DNA from: an uncultured Candidatus Melainabacteria bacterium
GTDB lineage: Bacteria; Cyanobacteriota; Vampirovibrionia; Gastranaerophilales; Gastranaerophilaceae
Assembly (NCBI GenBank): GCA_947090755.1
Contig: CAMUPF010000007.1
Coordinates: 1 to 64,000 of the forward strand
Length of the DNA: 64,000 nucleotides
Reading direction: 5' to 3'
Shown: one piece after another, positions 1 through 9,043 of the stretch
Position numbering within the stretch: the first letter of the stretch is position 1
How the letters are laid out: every line of letters begins with the position of its first letter
Program-made: the position numbers and the translations under genes
Notes under the pieces: model-generated
Told to the model about the DNA's origin: nothing
Database searches by the model: none
The model's input: the letters and a program-made list of their open reading frames with translations, nothing else

Positions 1-862
1 GGCCGACAGCGTAAAGGATTCCGAGTAAAGCGCTGGCCAGACCGATTGCAAGAATTGAATATCCTATTTTCGCAGACGGTTCGTTTAGTAATTGCGTCAT
101 TCTTAAAATCCCGTAAATCCCTGTTTTAATCATAACGCCAGACATTAAAGCAGAAATATGGCTCGGGGCAACGGGGTGCGCCTTTGGCAGCCACGTATGA
201 ACCGGAACCAGACCGGCTTTAATACCAAATCCTATAAACATAAGGGTGTAAATTAACGGTGTAACCTGTCCGTTAAAATCAAAGAACCAGATACTTCCGG
301 TTTTGATGTTTAAAAGGACAAAACCTGTTATTAAAAATAAAACCCCGATGTGCATAGTTACTAAGTAACGCATCGCGGTTTTTCTAACGCCCTGTTCATC
401 CGCGTCGAACAACATAAGCAGGAATGAAGAGAAGCTCATGATTTCCCACGCGATGAGGAATGCGAAAACATTTTGTGATAAAACAACTAAAATCATAGAG
501 ATTACAAAAATGTTAAAGCAAAAGTAGTGAGAATTCACGCTTTTACCGGCTTCTACGTATTTAGCGAGATAACCTTTTGAGTAAATCATTGCGAGTAGTG
601 AAACGACAGCAATGATGAAAATAAAGAAGGCAGAGAGTCCGTCGAGAGATAAAACGACATTAACGAGCGTGTTACCGAACGCGAACATAGCGTCTTCATT
701 GAAGCCGCGGCTGGTGAAACCGCCCAGAGTTCCGCCAACGGCCAGAAGTGTGGCAATAGAGTTGAGGAAAATCAAATAGTTAGCTTTCTGATTTTCTTTG
801 AAAAAGTATTGGGTTGCCGCACCGAATAAGTAAATGATAAGGGCTAGTACAATTAGTTTCAT
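1..862 (-). CDS. proton-translocating membrane subunit (NuoL/M/N- or HyfB-type), C-terminus outside window
   Basis: Reading the minus strand from ATG at 862 gives an uninterrupted hydrophobic protein that leaves the window at base 1, so only about the first 287 residues are visible. It has the antiporter-like fold of complex I and group 4 hydrogenases. Visible motifs are LSLDGLSAFFIFIIAVVSLL, the conserved glutamate in WEIMSFSSFLLMLF, and the lysine and HTWLPKAHPVAPS segment of the central proton channel followed by SALMSGVMIKTGIYGILR. These subunits move protons across the cytoplasmic membrane, driven by an attached hydrogenase or NADH module. An AGGA ribosome site lies upstream of the ATG. 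Whether it belongs to a hydrogenase or complex I cannot be told without the neighbours; the HAPVAPSHISALMSG-type wording favours a HyfB/HycC relative. Confidence 0.85.
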   Translation of the reverse strand, partial: MKLIVLALIIYLFGAATQYFFKENQKANYLIFLNSIATLLAVGGTLGGFTSRGFNEDAMFAFGNTLVNVVLSLDGLSAFFIFIIAVVSLLAMIYSKGYLAKYVEAGKSVNSHYFCFNIFVISMILVVLSQNVFAFLIAWEIMSFSSFLLMLFDADEQGVRKTAMRYLVTMHIGVLFLITGFVLLNIKTGSIWFFDFNGQVTPLIYTLMFIGFGIKAGLVPVHTWLPKAHPVAPSHISALMSGVMIKTGIYGILRMTQLLNEPSAKIGYSILAIGLASALLGILYAVG

Positions 863-1032
863 ATTTTCTAATAATTCCTATCTCTCTTTTTCTTTTCTAC
901 AGTAGTGAGGTACTGTTTTTCACCCATCAATAATACTCCGTAAAGTATATAATTCAAGGGGAAATTGTAAAAGCGGTTCACAATTTTAACAAAGGGGTGA
1001 AATCCTTGCGCAGGAATAGTTTTCGTTGGAAA

Positions 1033-2175
1033 TTATGTGCCTTCTTTTAATATTTTGAGATAGTCGTTATAAGCGAATGTTCTGTTTCGAGATTGAGTAG
1101 AAGTTCGTTCAAGAATCCCTAAGTTGGCTAATTCTTTGACTATATTTGACATTGTGTTAAATGCTATACCTAAATCTTTGGATGTTTTTTGGATATCAAT
1201 TATAGGGTTTGCTTCTAAGTATTCAAATACTCTAATGGCGTTTTTAGCGCGTCGTCCAAGTTTTTCAATCATCCCGTAATTTTTATCGTGTAAAGCTGTT
1301 AATTTATCAATAGTTTCAGTTGCATCTTTTGCAGATTCATATACAGCTTCTAAGAAAAATTTAATCCATTGTTCATAGTTTCCTTTTATGCGAACCTCAT
1401 TCATTCGATCGTAATATTCAATCCTATTCTTTTTTAAGAAATAAGAAATATATAGAGCGGGAGTACTTAAAACTTTATTTTCCATAAGAAACAGGGTAAT
1501 TAGTAAGCGTCCGATTCTGCCATTGCCATCTAAGAAAGGGTGGATTGTTTCAAACTGATAATGAATCAGTCCGGCCCTAATAAGAACATCCAGTTCATCT
1601 TCTTTGTTAATATATTTTTCTAAATCGGACATCGCTTGCTGCATATCTTCAACAGATGGAGGAATATAGCGTGCGTTCTGTAGATTGCACCCCGCAGCGC
1701 CAATCCAGTTTTGAGAATGTCTGAATTCTCCGGGGTTTTTATTTTGTCCTCTTACTCCTGATAATAAAATTTCATGTGCCTCTTTGATTAAACGGTTGCA
1801 TAAGGGCAATTCATTCAATCTATTGATGGCGAAATCTGTAGCTTTAATATAGTTCACGACATCGCCAACAGGTCTATTGGTATTTTCTTCTAAACACGGG
1901 TCGAGAACATCCTCTAAAGTTGCCTGAGTTCCTTCAATTTGAGAAGACATAAGCGCTTCTTTTCTAACGTACATAGATATAAATAAATGAATATTGGGGA
2001 TTCTTGTTGCAATACCTTCAAGTAACGCAAGCTGCTTGTTGGCTTTAACGAGGAGTTCTATCATGTCATTTCCCAAATCTATTGGAGGTACAGGTGGCAA
2101 CACGGAAGGGGCGAAGGATTTATAAGCCATTTCGCCTGATAGGTTGTTTTTGTAGGTTCCTGCTCTGTTGTTCAT
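1033..2175 (-). CDS. Fic-domain AMP transferase with N-terminal inhibitory helix and C-terminal winged helix
   Basis: A 380-residue Fic protein. The catalytic motif IHPFLDGNGRIGR is complete, with the catalytic His and the NGR anion hole. The segment SSQIEG near residue 80 fits the [S/T]xxxE[G/N] inhibitory helix of N-terminally self-inhibited (class II) Fic proteins, so the enzyme is probably kept off until released. Residues about 300-375 look like a winged helix (SKDLGIAFNTMSNIVKEL followed by a wing), as in bacterial Fic-HTH proteins. Family members transfer AMP to protein hydroxyls; the target is unknown. It lies 108 bp downstream of a small HTH gene on the same strand, and the gap between them holds several operator-like repeats. 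Confidence 0.93.
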   Translation of the reverse strand: MNNRAGTYKNNLSGEMAYKSFAPSVLPPVPPIDLGNDMIELLVKANKQLALLEGIATRIPNIHLFISMYVRKEALMSSQIEGTQATLEDVLDPCLEENTNRPVGDVVNYIKATDFAINRLNELPLCNRLIKEAHEILLSGVRGQNKNPGEFRHSQNWIGAAGCNLQNARYIPPSVEDMQQAMSDLEKYINKEDELDVLIRAGLIHYQFETIHPFLDGNGRIGRLLITLFLMENKVLSTPALYISYFLKKNRIEYYDRMNEVRIKGNYEQWIKFFLEAVYESAKDATETIDKLTALHDKNYGMIEKLGRRAKNAIRVFEYLEANPIIDIQKTSKDLGIAFNTMSNIVKELANLGILERTSTQSRNRTFAYNDYLKILKEGT

Positions 2176-2184
2176 AATGCCCTT

Positions 2185-2280
2185 GAAATTGAAATAACAT
2201 ATTTATTATAGCACACTTATTTCAGTTTCGCAAGCGAAATTGAAATAAGGAAAGGATTTAGTGTTTTTTATTTCAAATTA
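2185..2280. promoter_or_regulatory. cluster of operator-like half sites between HTH and fic genes
   Basis: GAAATTGAAATAA occurs directly at 2185-2197 and 2236-2248. An inverted relative, CTTATTTCAGTTTCG, lies at 2216-2230, and TTATTTCAAATTA at 2268-2280. The middle copies form a 34-bp near-perfect inverted repeat at 2216-2249. The position just ahead of fic suggests binding by the fic winged helix or the upstream HTH protein. The hairpin could instead act as a terminator or attenuator, but it lacks a clear T-run. Confidence 0.5.
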
Positions 2281-2283
2281 GTT

Positions 2284-2487
2284 TTAGTCAGGAATGTATT
2301 TAAAAATATCGTTTGTGTCACATTCAAGAGCATAACAAAGTTTTTCGAGAGTGTTTAGTTCTATACGCGTAATCTTATCATCGTAAATTTTCTTAACGAT
2401 GTGATTGTCCAAGCCTGTAATTTTTACGATATCTCTTCTGTCTAATCTCTTTTCGCCTAAGAGTTTTGAAAATCTATTTTCTAACAT
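2284..2487 (-). CDS. small Cro/CI-type HTH regulator
   Basis: A 67-residue single-domain DNA-binding protein. The HTH covers most of the chain: RRDIVKITGLDNHIVKKIYD forms helices 2-3, followed by LEKLCYALECDTNDIFKYIP, the typical end of the YozG/HTH_26-like group. It is the first gene of a probable two-gene minus-strand unit with the Fic protein, an arrangement that recalls toxin-antitoxin or autoregulated modules. The function is inferred from fold pattern and position. Confidence 0.75.
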   Translation of the reverse strand: MLENRFSKLLGEKRLDRRDIVKITGLDNHIVKKIYDDKITRIELNTLEKLCYALECDTNDIFKYIPD

Positions 2488-2604
2488 ATGTTGTGATAAT
2501 AACGTATTTGTAGGAATAAGTCCTTAGTGGTAGTTATGATAACCAGTTGGGGAGTTGACACACTAGTAAAATTCATATATCGTAATTCGTATAAGGAGCA
2601 GCAA

Positions 2605-2694
2605 ATGGAAGTACAAAAGTTTAGCATAACAGACTCTCAGAATATTTGCCCCCATTTACCCTTTTTTATGTTATACTTTTTCCATAATATATAA
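2605..2694 (+). CDS. possible 29-residue leader peptide or gene remnant upstream of metG
   Basis: An ATG preceded by AAGGAG seven bases upstream opens a 29-codon frame (starts MEVQKFSITDSQN, ends FFMLYFFHNI) that stops 16 bp before metG. A TTGACA hexamer at 2555-2560 lies upstream. The peptide is not recognised. It may be a leader peptide, a remnant, or chance; the ribosome site is the best support. Confidence 0.25.
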   Translation: MEVQKFSITDSQNICPHLPFFMLYFFHNI

Positions 2695-2710
2695 TAAGAG
2701 GGAATTTGAT

Positions 2711-4279
2711 ATGGAAAAATATTATTTGACTACTGCAATCGACTATGTTAACGGCAAACCGCACATCGGACACGCTTACGAAAAGATTTTGACTGATATT
2801 ATTGCGCGTCACTATTCACAGCGTTGCGGGGATGTGTTCTTCCTGACAGGTACCGACGAGCACGGCGTTAAAATTCAAAAAACCGCTGCGGCTCAAAGGA
2901 TTACGCCTAAAGAGTTGTGCGATATGAACGCACAATCATTTAAAGACGCGTGGAAAGCTTTAGACGTTGATTATACCAGGTTTATCCGTACTACCGACGG
3001 ATATCATGAAGCGGTTGTTCAGAAAATATTCAAAAAACTTGTTGAGCAGGGCGATATTTACAAGCACGCTTACGAAGGCTGGTACTGTTCAGGTTGCGAA
3101 TGTTTCCTTAACCCGAAAGATTTGACAGAAGACGGGTTATGTCCTGACCACCTGAAAAAACCGGAAATCGTCAGTGAAGAAAATTACTTTTTCCGCCTGT
3201 CTAAATATAAAGACGCGATTATCAAGCATATCAAAGAAAACCCGAACTTTATCGTGCCGGCGTTCAGAGCGAACGAAGTGTTAAACCAGCTTGAAGACAT
3301 ACAGGATATTTCGGTTTCACGTTCTAAATCCAACGTAAGCTGGGGTGTGGATGTGCTGGATGATCCGGAGCAGGTTATTTATGTTTGGATTGACGCGCTG
3401 TCTAACTATATTACGGCGATTGGCTACGATGTGGACAGTCAGTCGGAAGATTTCAAAAAGTACTGGCCGGTTGACGTGCATGTAATCGGTAAAGACATTC
3501 TGAAATTTCACAGCATTTACTGGATTGGAATCCTGATGGCTTTAGGTTTGCCGTTGCCGAAACATATTTTCGCGCACGGTTGGATTACGATTGATGAATC
3601 AAAAATGTCAAAATCTTTAGGCAATGTAATTTCACCGACAAGCGTTATCGAAAACTTTAACCTTGAATATCCGGACGCGTTCAGATATTATATGGCGACT
3701 TCTGCGCCGTGCGGTCGTGACGGAAACTATTCCGACGACGACTTCAAGGAAAAAGTTAACGCGCACCTTGCTAACAGCATGGGCAACCTGTTAAACAGAA
3801 CACTTTCTATGCTGGTTAAGTATTTTGACGGCGAAATCAAAGAAGAATTTGTTGTTAACCCTGAATTGAAAAAGCTTGCGTCTAACACTGTTTCGTTCGT
3901 TAAAACCCGTTTTGACAACTTTGAAATCGCGGAAGCGGCGCATGAGGTTATGAACCTTGTTGACGCGGCGAACAAATATGTTACCGATAACGCGCCTTGG
4001 ACGCTTGCAAAAGAAGGTAAAATGGCTGAATGCGGCTCTGTTCTGAGAACTGTTCTTGAAGTAATGTGTACCGTAACTTCATTAATATATCCGTTCTGTC
4101 CGAACATTAGCCGTGCGGCTAGTACCCAGTTGGGCTATAATTTGGCTCAAAGCCTTGATGATATCGAAAATGTCGATTATAATAACATCAATGCGGGTAA
4201 GCTTATCGCAAAAGAAGAGATTAAACCTATATTCCTTAGGATTGACAGCGAGTTCGCCGATAAGTCTGCTAAAAAATAA
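2711..4279 (+). CDS. metG: methionyl-tRNA synthetase
   Basis: A 522-residue class I synthetase that charges tRNA-Met in the cytoplasm. Visible are the HIGH-type motif PHIGHAY near residue 18, the zinc-knuckle cysteines in CSGCECFLNPKDL, the conserved FHSIYWIGILMALGLPLP helix, and the KMSKSLGNV loop near residue 297. It ends after the anticodon-binding helical domain and lacks the C-terminal EMAP/Trbp111 dimerisation domain of longer versions. The ribosome site AGAGGG precedes the ATG. aroK follows after 14 bp, probably in the same transcript. Confidence 0.97.
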   Translation: MEKYYLTTAIDYVNGKPHIGHAYEKILTDIIARHYSQRCGDVFFLTGTDEHGVKIQKTAAAQRITPKELCDMNAQSFKDAWKALDVDYTRFIRTTDGYHEAVVQKIFKKLVEQGDIYKHAYEGWYCSGCECFLNPKDLTEDGLCPDHLKKPEIVSEENYFFRLSKYKDAIIKHIKENPNFIVPAFRANEVLNQLEDIQDISVSRSKSNVSWGVDVLDDPEQVIYVWIDALSNYITAIGYDVDSQSEDFKKYWPVDVHVIGKDILKFHSIYWIGILMALGLPLPKHIFAHGWITIDESKMSKSLGNVISPTSVIENFNLEYPDAFRYYMATSAPCGRDGNYSDDDFKEKVNAHLANSMGNLLNRTLSMLVKYFDGEIKEEFVVNPELKKLASNTVSFVKTRFDNFEIAEAAHEVMNLVDAANKYVTDNAPWTLAKEGKMAECGSVLRTVLEVMCTVTSLIYPFCPNISRAASTQLGYNLAQSLDDIENVDYNNINAGKLIAKEEIKPIFLRIDSEFADKSAKK

Positions 4280-4293
4280 GCAAGAGGTGCAAA

Positions 4294-4803
4294 ATGAAAG
4301 ATAATATCACGTTAACAGGCATGATGGGAGCCGGCAAATCTTTGATTGCCGAAAAACTGGGGAATTACCTGTATAACTATACATCCGTCGACACTGATAC
4401 GTTGATTGAGTACCATTATAACAGGTATATATCTGATATTTTTGCCGCTGAAGGCGAAGAATTTTTTAGAGATGCCGAATCTAAAATTATAGAAATGGTT
4501 TATAAGAAAAGCAATATGATTGTAGCGCTTGGTGGCGGTGCGTTTGAAAGACCCCAAAACAGGGAACTTATCCGCCGCAAAAGTGAAGTCATATATCTTA
4601 GAGCCAAACCGGAAACGATTTACGCGCGTATTAGATCCTGTACAAACAGGCCGCTGTTGAAGGAGGGCTTTGGCGTACAGGAGATTGAGGCTATTCTCAA
4701 AAGACGTGAGCCAAACTATTTGCATGCCGATTATGTTGTGCAGACCGACGGTAAAACTTCTGATGAAGTCGTAAAAGAAATCTTGGGGTTTATTCATGAC
4801 TGA
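4294..4803 (+). CDS. aroK: shikimate kinase
   Basis: A 169-residue P-loop kinase that phosphorylates shikimate at the 3-OH in the chorismate pathway. Motifs in order: Walker A GMMGAGKS, the substrate aspartates in VDTDTLI, FRDAE with the shikimate-binding Arg, the glycine-rich VALGGGAF, and the lid segment RSCTNRPLL. Length is normal. The start has a good AGAGGTG ribosome site. The 3' end overlaps the aroB start by 8 bp, so translation of the two is probably coupled. Confidence 0.96.
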   Translation: MKDNITLTGMMGAGKSLIAEKLGNYLYNYTSVDTDTLIEYHYNRYISDIFAAEGEEFFRDAESKIIEMVYKKSNMIVALGGGAFERPQNRELIRRKSEVIYLRAKPETIYARIRSCTNRPLLKEGFGVQEIEAILKRREPNYLHADYVVQTDGKTSDEVVKEILGFIHD

Positions 4804-5878
4804 TTACTCGTTAAAACCAAAAGTGCAGGAAAAACAATATAATATATATATAGATAATTTTTCTATTGAAGACTTTAAAGCAAAAATTACGGAACAGATT
4901 CGCGGTAAAAAGGTGCTTGTCGTTATTTCCAAAAAGGTTGAAAAACTTTACGGTGAAAAGATTTTTCCGCTCTGTGATGATGAAAAATTTACTGTATATA
5001 AATTTATTTTGCCGGACGGTGAAAAACATAAAAACTTCAAAAATTATCAGAAAATTTTGAATTTTGCGCTGAAAAACGGGTTTACGCGCCGTGACTGTAT
5101 TCTTGCAATCGGCGGCGGCGTTGTGGGTGATATAGCCGGATTTGCGGCGTCTACTTATATGCGCGGAATAGATTTAGTGCAGGTACCGACAACACTTCTG
5201 GCCTGTGTTGACAGTTCTGTGGGCGGCAAGACCGCTATTGATACCGATTTTGGTAAAAACCTTGTCGGAACTTTCTACCAGCCAAAAGCAGTTATTATCA
5301 ATATAAATTTTCTGCAAACGCTAGATGAGAAGCAGTTTAAGACCGGACTTGGCGAAGTTGTTAAGTATGCGTTTATCGAAAAATCCTGCGGTACCGTTGA
5401 GTATGAAAATTTAATCAATTTTCTTGGCGAAAATTTTGAAAAATTGATGAAAAAAGATGTTTTTACGCTTAAACGTATTGTAGAAATCTGCGTTGCGTTG
5501 AAAATTTCTGTGGTGGAAAAGGACGAACACGAGAATGACCTGCGTCGAATTTTGAATTTTGGACACACCCTCGGGCACGCCATTGAAAAATACACCGGCT
5601 ACAAAAAATATACCCATGGTGAAGCCATTGTTCAAGGGATGATTTTTGCGTTCAATCAGGCGTACAAAATCGGATTGATTGATGAAAATTATAAGTTCGC
5701 GGCTCTGGATTTGATATCAAAGTTTGATTTTCGCGCCGTAAAAATGCCTTCAATGAAAAAGCTTGCTAATCTAATGCGTATGGATAAAAAGGCAAACGCA
5801 GATAAAATCGTTTTTGTTCTGCCAAAGGACTTCGGGCAGGTTCAGATTTGCGAATTCGCTACGGACGAACTTTATTAA
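4796..5878 (+). CDS. aroB: 3-dehydroquinate synthase
   Basis: A 360-residue NAD- and zinc-dependent enzyme making 3-dehydroquinate from DAHP, the second step to chorismate. Visible motifs are AIGGGVVGDIAGFAAS (NAD site), QVPTTLLACVDSSVGGKTA, the zinc-binding Glu in GLGEVVKYAF, and the zinc-binding His of NFGHTLGHAIE and THGEAI. It is coupled to aroK by an overlap. The last 20 bp overlap the end of the convergent gene at 5859. Confidence 0.96.
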   Translation: MTDYSLKPKVQEKQYNIYIDNFSIEDFKAKITEQIRGKKVLVVISKKVEKLYGEKIFPLCDDEKFTVYKFILPDGEKHKNFKNYQKILNFALKNGFTRRDCILAIGGGVVGDIAGFAASTYMRGIDLVQVPTTLLACVDSSVGGKTAIDTDFGKNLVGTFYQPKAVIININFLQTLDEKQFKTGLGEVVKYAFIEKSCGTVEYENLINFLGENFEKLMKKDVFTLKRIVEICVALKISVVEKDEHENDLRRILNFGHTLGHAIEKYTGYKKYTHGEAIVQGMIFAFNQAYKIGLIDENYKFAALDLISKFDFRAVKMPSMKKLANLMRMDKKANADKIVFVLPKDFGQVQICEFATDELY

Positions 5879-6230
5879 ACGATTTTTTTACCCAGTCAAC
5901 GGCATTTGTAAATTGTTTGCCAATCCATTTGATTGGTCTGGTATTTTTGCATTTAAACCCGCCGTAAATTAGTGCAGAGCCTGCGACAACGGCAAAAAGC
6001 AATTTTTTCCATGTCGGGTTGCTGATTAAAGAGTTGTTTGAAGTGCTAAACGAGTCTTGCTGCGGTGGGCCTTGCATTACAGCTACAGATGGGGGCAGCG
6101 GGTGCGGACGGGTCGGAAGCATAGGGTTTCCGATATAGCGCGGCGGGGTGCCGTGCAAATACGCTGCGCCGTCATAATCCAGCACGCCGTTGGCAGATAA
6201 CATATCTAAACTTGAAACCCAATTTGACAT
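5859..6230 (-). CDS. hypothetical protein with one membrane segment
   Basis: A 123-residue protein of unknown function. The N-terminus holds SSLDMLSANGVLDYDGAAYL, then a proline-rich stretch with several PP pairs (residues about 28-55), a probable transmembrane helix LLFAVVAGSALIYGGF near residues 77-92, and a basic C-terminal tail (KWIGKQFTNAVDWVKKSFNK). The layout suggests a small membrane-anchored protein. It converges on aroB with a 20-bp overlap and is divergent from the Fur-family gene. The style matches other lineage-specific proteins in this window. Confidence 0.7.
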   Translation of the reverse strand: MSNWVSSLDMLSANGVLDYDGAAYLHGTPPRYIGNPMLPTRPHPLPPSVAVMQGPPQQDSFSTSNNSLISNPTWKKLLFAVVAGSALIYGGFKCKNTRPIKWIGKQFTNAVDWVKKSFNKVRP

Positions 6231-6344
6231 AATAAACCCTTTACCTATATATAAAGTATTTTGGCTTTAAAAAATTGCCATGCCGATTAAATCCCCGCCA
6301 TCTAGGAGTCACAGCAAAAATGCAAACTTTTGTAAAACATGGGG

Positions 6345-6409
6345 TTGACATTTTATTTTCTTTAGTTGATAATGATAATAGTTATCAATAGAAATGATAA
6401 TTGATATCA
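6345..6409 (+). promoter_or_regulatory. sigma70-type promoter overlapped by Fur-box-like operators
   Basis: TTGACA (6345-6350), a 17-bp spacer and GATAAT (6368-6373) form a strong promoter. The -10 is part of GATAATGATAATAGTTATC (6368-6386), which matches the 19-base Fur consensus at 17 positions. A second related dyad, TGATAATTGATATCA, lies at 6395-6409. The Fur-family gene starts just downstream, so autorepression by blocking RNA polymerase is the likely mode. Confidence 0.75.
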
Positions 6410-6421
6410 ATAAAGGTGCAC

Positions 6422-6817
6422 ATGCGTAACACTAAGCAAAAAGACATCATTTTGAATACTCTTCGCTCGCTTCACACTCATCCGAGTGCTGATGAGTTAT
6501 ATCAGCATATTCACGAAGAATATGCAGAAATCGGTGTCGCTACTGTTTACCGCAACCTCAACAAACTCGCGGAAAAAGGCGAAATTAAAAAAGTCACGGG
6601 GCTTGACGGGTCTTCGCATTACGATTGGAACACGGAACCGCATTATCATTTTATTTGCAACTGCTGTGGCAAAATTCATGATATTACGAACGCGATTGCG
6701 CCTGACTTAATCGCTCGCGCAGAGTGCGTCACCGACTGCAAAATTCTTGCGTTGGAAATCACTTTCCGGGGCTTGTGTCGCGAATGTCAACAGCAGCATA
6801 ATTTAATAAAAATTTAA
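6422..6817 (+). CDS. Fur/PerR-family metal-dependent regulator
   Basis: A cytoplasmic repressor of about 131 residues; ATG 6422 is preferred over 6401 because AAAGGTG precedes it. The winged helix is HPSADELYQHIHEEYAEIG followed by VATVYRNLNKLAEKGEI, the classic Fur DNA-recognition segment. The metal sites show as HYHFICNCCGKIHDI and CRECQ, i.e. the HxH plus CxxC pattern of the family and a second, shorter Cys pair. The segment HYHFIC-x-CGKI is closest to PerR-type peroxide sensors, but Fur versus PerR cannot be settled here. Its own promoter carries Fur-box-like sites, and it lies directly ahead of the oxygen-sensitive pyruvate formate-lyase genes. Confidence 0.92.
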   Translation: MRNTKQKDIILNTLRSLHTHPSADELYQHIHEEYAEIGVATVYRNLNKLAEKGEIKKVTGLDGSSHYDWNTEPHYHFICNCCGKIHDITNAIAPDLIARAECVTDCKILALEITFRGLCRECQQQHNLIKI

Positions 6818-6890
6818 TACATTAAATTTTTTATTTGCGATATAATATTATCAAGTAAAAAGATTGACAATTAAACAAGGAGATAAAAAT

Positions 6891-8972
6891 ATGTCAGAAT
6901 TAACATTAGAAAAAGAATCAGCAAGAGTTGATTTCGTTGGCGGCAAATGGCAGTCAGAAATTAACGTTAGAGATTTTATTCAAAAAAACTATACACCTTA
7001 TGAAGGTGATTCCAGCTTTTTGGCAGGCCCTACCGAAGCTACTACTAAATTGTGGCAAGAATGCTGTGATTTGTTCAAAAAAGAACGCGAAAACGGCGGT
7101 GTTCTTGATATGGATACAAAAATTGTATCTACAATCACTTCACATGGCGCCGGTTATATTGACAAAGATTTAGAAACAATTGTCGGTCTTCAAACAGATG
7201 CACCCCTTAAACGTTCATTACAGCCGTTCGGCGGTATCAGAATGGCTGAAACTTCTTGCAAATCTTACGGTTATGAAGTTGATCCTGAAGTTTCTGAAAT
7301 CTTCACTAAATACAGAAAGACTCACAACCAGGGTGTTTTCGATGCTTACACTCCTGAAATGAGAAAAGCACGTCACTCAGCAATTTTGACAGGTCTTCCT
7401 GACGCTTACGGCCGCGGCCGTATCATCGGTGACTATCGTAGAATCGCTCTTTACGGTATCGACAGACTTATCGAAGACAAAAAAGAACAACACGCTTCAT
7501 TAGACGGAGAAATGACTCCTGAAAAAATTCAATTGAAAGAAGAAATTTCTGAACAAATCAGAGCGTTACAAGAAATGGCTCAATTGGGCGATACTTACGG
7601 TTTTGATATCAGAAAACCTGCTTCTAACGCTAAGGAAGCTATTCAATGGTTATACTTCGGTTACCTTTCAGCTGTTAAAGAACAAAACGGCGCAGCAATG
7701 TCTATCGGTAGAACTTCTACTTTCTTAGACATCTTCATCGAAAGAGATTTGAAAAAAGGTTTAATCACTGAATCTCAAGCACAAGAAATGATTGACCACT
7801 TCATCATGAAGTTAAGATTAGTAAAATTTGCAAGAACTCCTGAATACAATTCATTGTTCTCAGGCGACCCTACTTGGGTTACCGAATCTATCGGCGGTGT
7901 TGGTATTGACGGTCGTCCGTTGGTTACGAAAAACTCTTTCCGTTACCTCCACACTCTCGAAAACCTCGGAACTTCTCCTGAGCCAAACCTGACTGTATTG
8001 TGGTCTAAAAAATTACCTCATGGTTTCAAACAATACGCGGCTCACATTTCTATCACAACTTCATCTATCCAATACGAAAACGACGATATGATGAGAGTTA
8101 CTCACGGTGACGATTACGCAATCGCTTGCTGTGTATCTTCAATGGTTGTCGGTAAAGAAATGCAGTTCTTCGGCGCCCGTGCAAACCTTGCTAAATGCTT
8201 GCTTTACGCAATCAATGGCGGTGTTGACGAAAGACTGAAAGAACAAGTCGGACCTAAATTCAGACCTATCACTTCTGAATATCTTAACTACGATGAAGTT
8301 ATGGAAAGATATGAAGATATGATGAAATGGTTAGCAGGTCTTTACGTTAACACATTGAACGTAATTCACTATATGCACGATAAATACTGCTACGAAAGAT
8401 CTCAAATGGCTTTACACGACAGAGATGTAAAACGTTACTTCGCAACAGGTATCGCAGGACTTTCAGTAGTTGCAGACTCACTTTCTGCAATCAAATACGC
8501 GAAAGTTAAAACAATCCGTGATGAAAACGGTCTTGTTGTTGACTACGAAGTTGAAGGCGATTTCCCTAAATACGGTAACAACGACGACAGAGTTGACCAA
8601 ATCGCTGTTGAACTTGTTAAGAAGTTCATGAATATGATTAGAAGCCACTATACATATAGAAATTCTATCCCTACAATGTCAATTCTTACAATCACTTCAA
8701 ACGTAGTTTACGGTAAGAAAACAGGTAACACTCCTGACGGTAGAAAAGCAGGAATCCCTCTTGCTCCTGGTGCTAACCCGATGCACGGTCGTGACACTCA
8801 CGGTGCTGTTGCTTCATTAGCTTCAGTTGCAAAACTCCCGTTCAGCGACGCACAAGACGGTATCTCTAATACTTTCTCTATCATCCCTAACGCATTGGGT
8901 AAAGACGAAGTATTTATGGGCGACCTTGATATCCAGTTGGATTGCGGCTGCTGCGAAGGAAACATTCATTAG
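6891..8972 (+). CDS. pflB: pyruvate formate-lyase, catalytic part lacking the glycyl-radical domain
   Basis: Start ATG 6891 is chosen for the AAGGAG site 7 bases upstream, giving 693 residues. The protein follows E. coli PflB closely: the active-site pair Cys-Cys is in [13 protein letters not shown], followed by [19 protein letters not shown], and the C-terminal part has [15 protein letters not shown]. It then stops with a Cys-rich tail, [10 protein letters not shown], before the region that should carry the RVSGYA glycyl-radical loop. That loop is encoded by the next gene, so the enzyme is split. It converts pyruvate plus CoA to acetyl-CoA and formate anaerobically. A TATAAT at 6841-6846 may be its -10; the -35 is weak. 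Confidence 0.95.
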   Translation: MSELTLEKESARVDFVGGKWQSEINVRDFIQKNYTPYEGDSSFLAGPTEATTKLWQECCDLFKKERENGGVLDMDTKIVSTITSHGAGYIDKDLETIVGLQTDAPLKRSLQPFGGIRMAETSCKSYGYEVDPEVSEIFTKYRKTHNQGVFDAYTPEMRKARHSAILTGLPDAYGRGRIIGDYRRIALYGIDRLIEDKKEQHASLDGEMTPEKIQLKEEISEQIRALQEMAQLGDTYGFDIRKPASNAKEAIQWLYFGYLSAVKEQNGAAMSIGRTSTFLDIFIERDLKKGLITESQAQEMIDHFIMKLRLVKFARTPEYNSLFSGDPTWVTESIGGVGIDGRPLVTKNSFRYLHTLENLGTSPEPNLTVLWSKKLPHGFKQYAAHISITTSSIQYENDDMMRVTHGDDYAIACCVSSMVVGKEMQFFGARANLAKCLLYAINGGVDERLKEQVGPKFRPITSEYLNYDEVMERYEDMMKWLAGLYVNTLNVIHYMHDKYCYERSQMALHDRDVKRYFATGIAGLSVVADSLSAIKYAKVKTIRDENGLVVDYEVEGDFPKYGNNDDRVDQIAVELVKKFMNMIRSHYTYRNSIPTMSILTITSNVVYGKKTGNTPDGRKAGIPLAPGANPMHGRDTHGAVASLASVAKLPFSDAQDGISNTFSIIPNALGKDEVFMGDLDIQLDCGCCEGNIH

Positions 8973-8990
8973 TAGATAATTTGAACACAA

Positions 8991-9016
8991 CGGGGAAAGC
9001 ATTGTGCTTCTCCCCG
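8991..9016 (+). promoter_or_regulatory. hairpin between the two pyruvate formate-lyase subunit genes
   Basis: CGGGGA-AGCA and TGCTT-TCCCCG arms form a GC-rich stem-loop in the 71-bp gap. No T-run follows, so it is more likely an mRNA stability or processing element that sets the ratio of the two subunits than a terminator. Confidence 0.5.
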
Positions 9017-9043
9017 GGGGTTCATAAAAGAAAGGAATATATT

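Noticed and set aside
3727-4107. 126-codon minus-strand frame inside metG
   Set aside because: Shadow of a well-conserved gene in another frame; no independent signal.
8973-9043. Split of pyruvate formate-lyase as a sequencing frameshift
   Set aside because: The gap contains multiple stops, a hairpin, a ribosome site and a start; no single indel restores one frame, and both parts have added Cys-rich ends.
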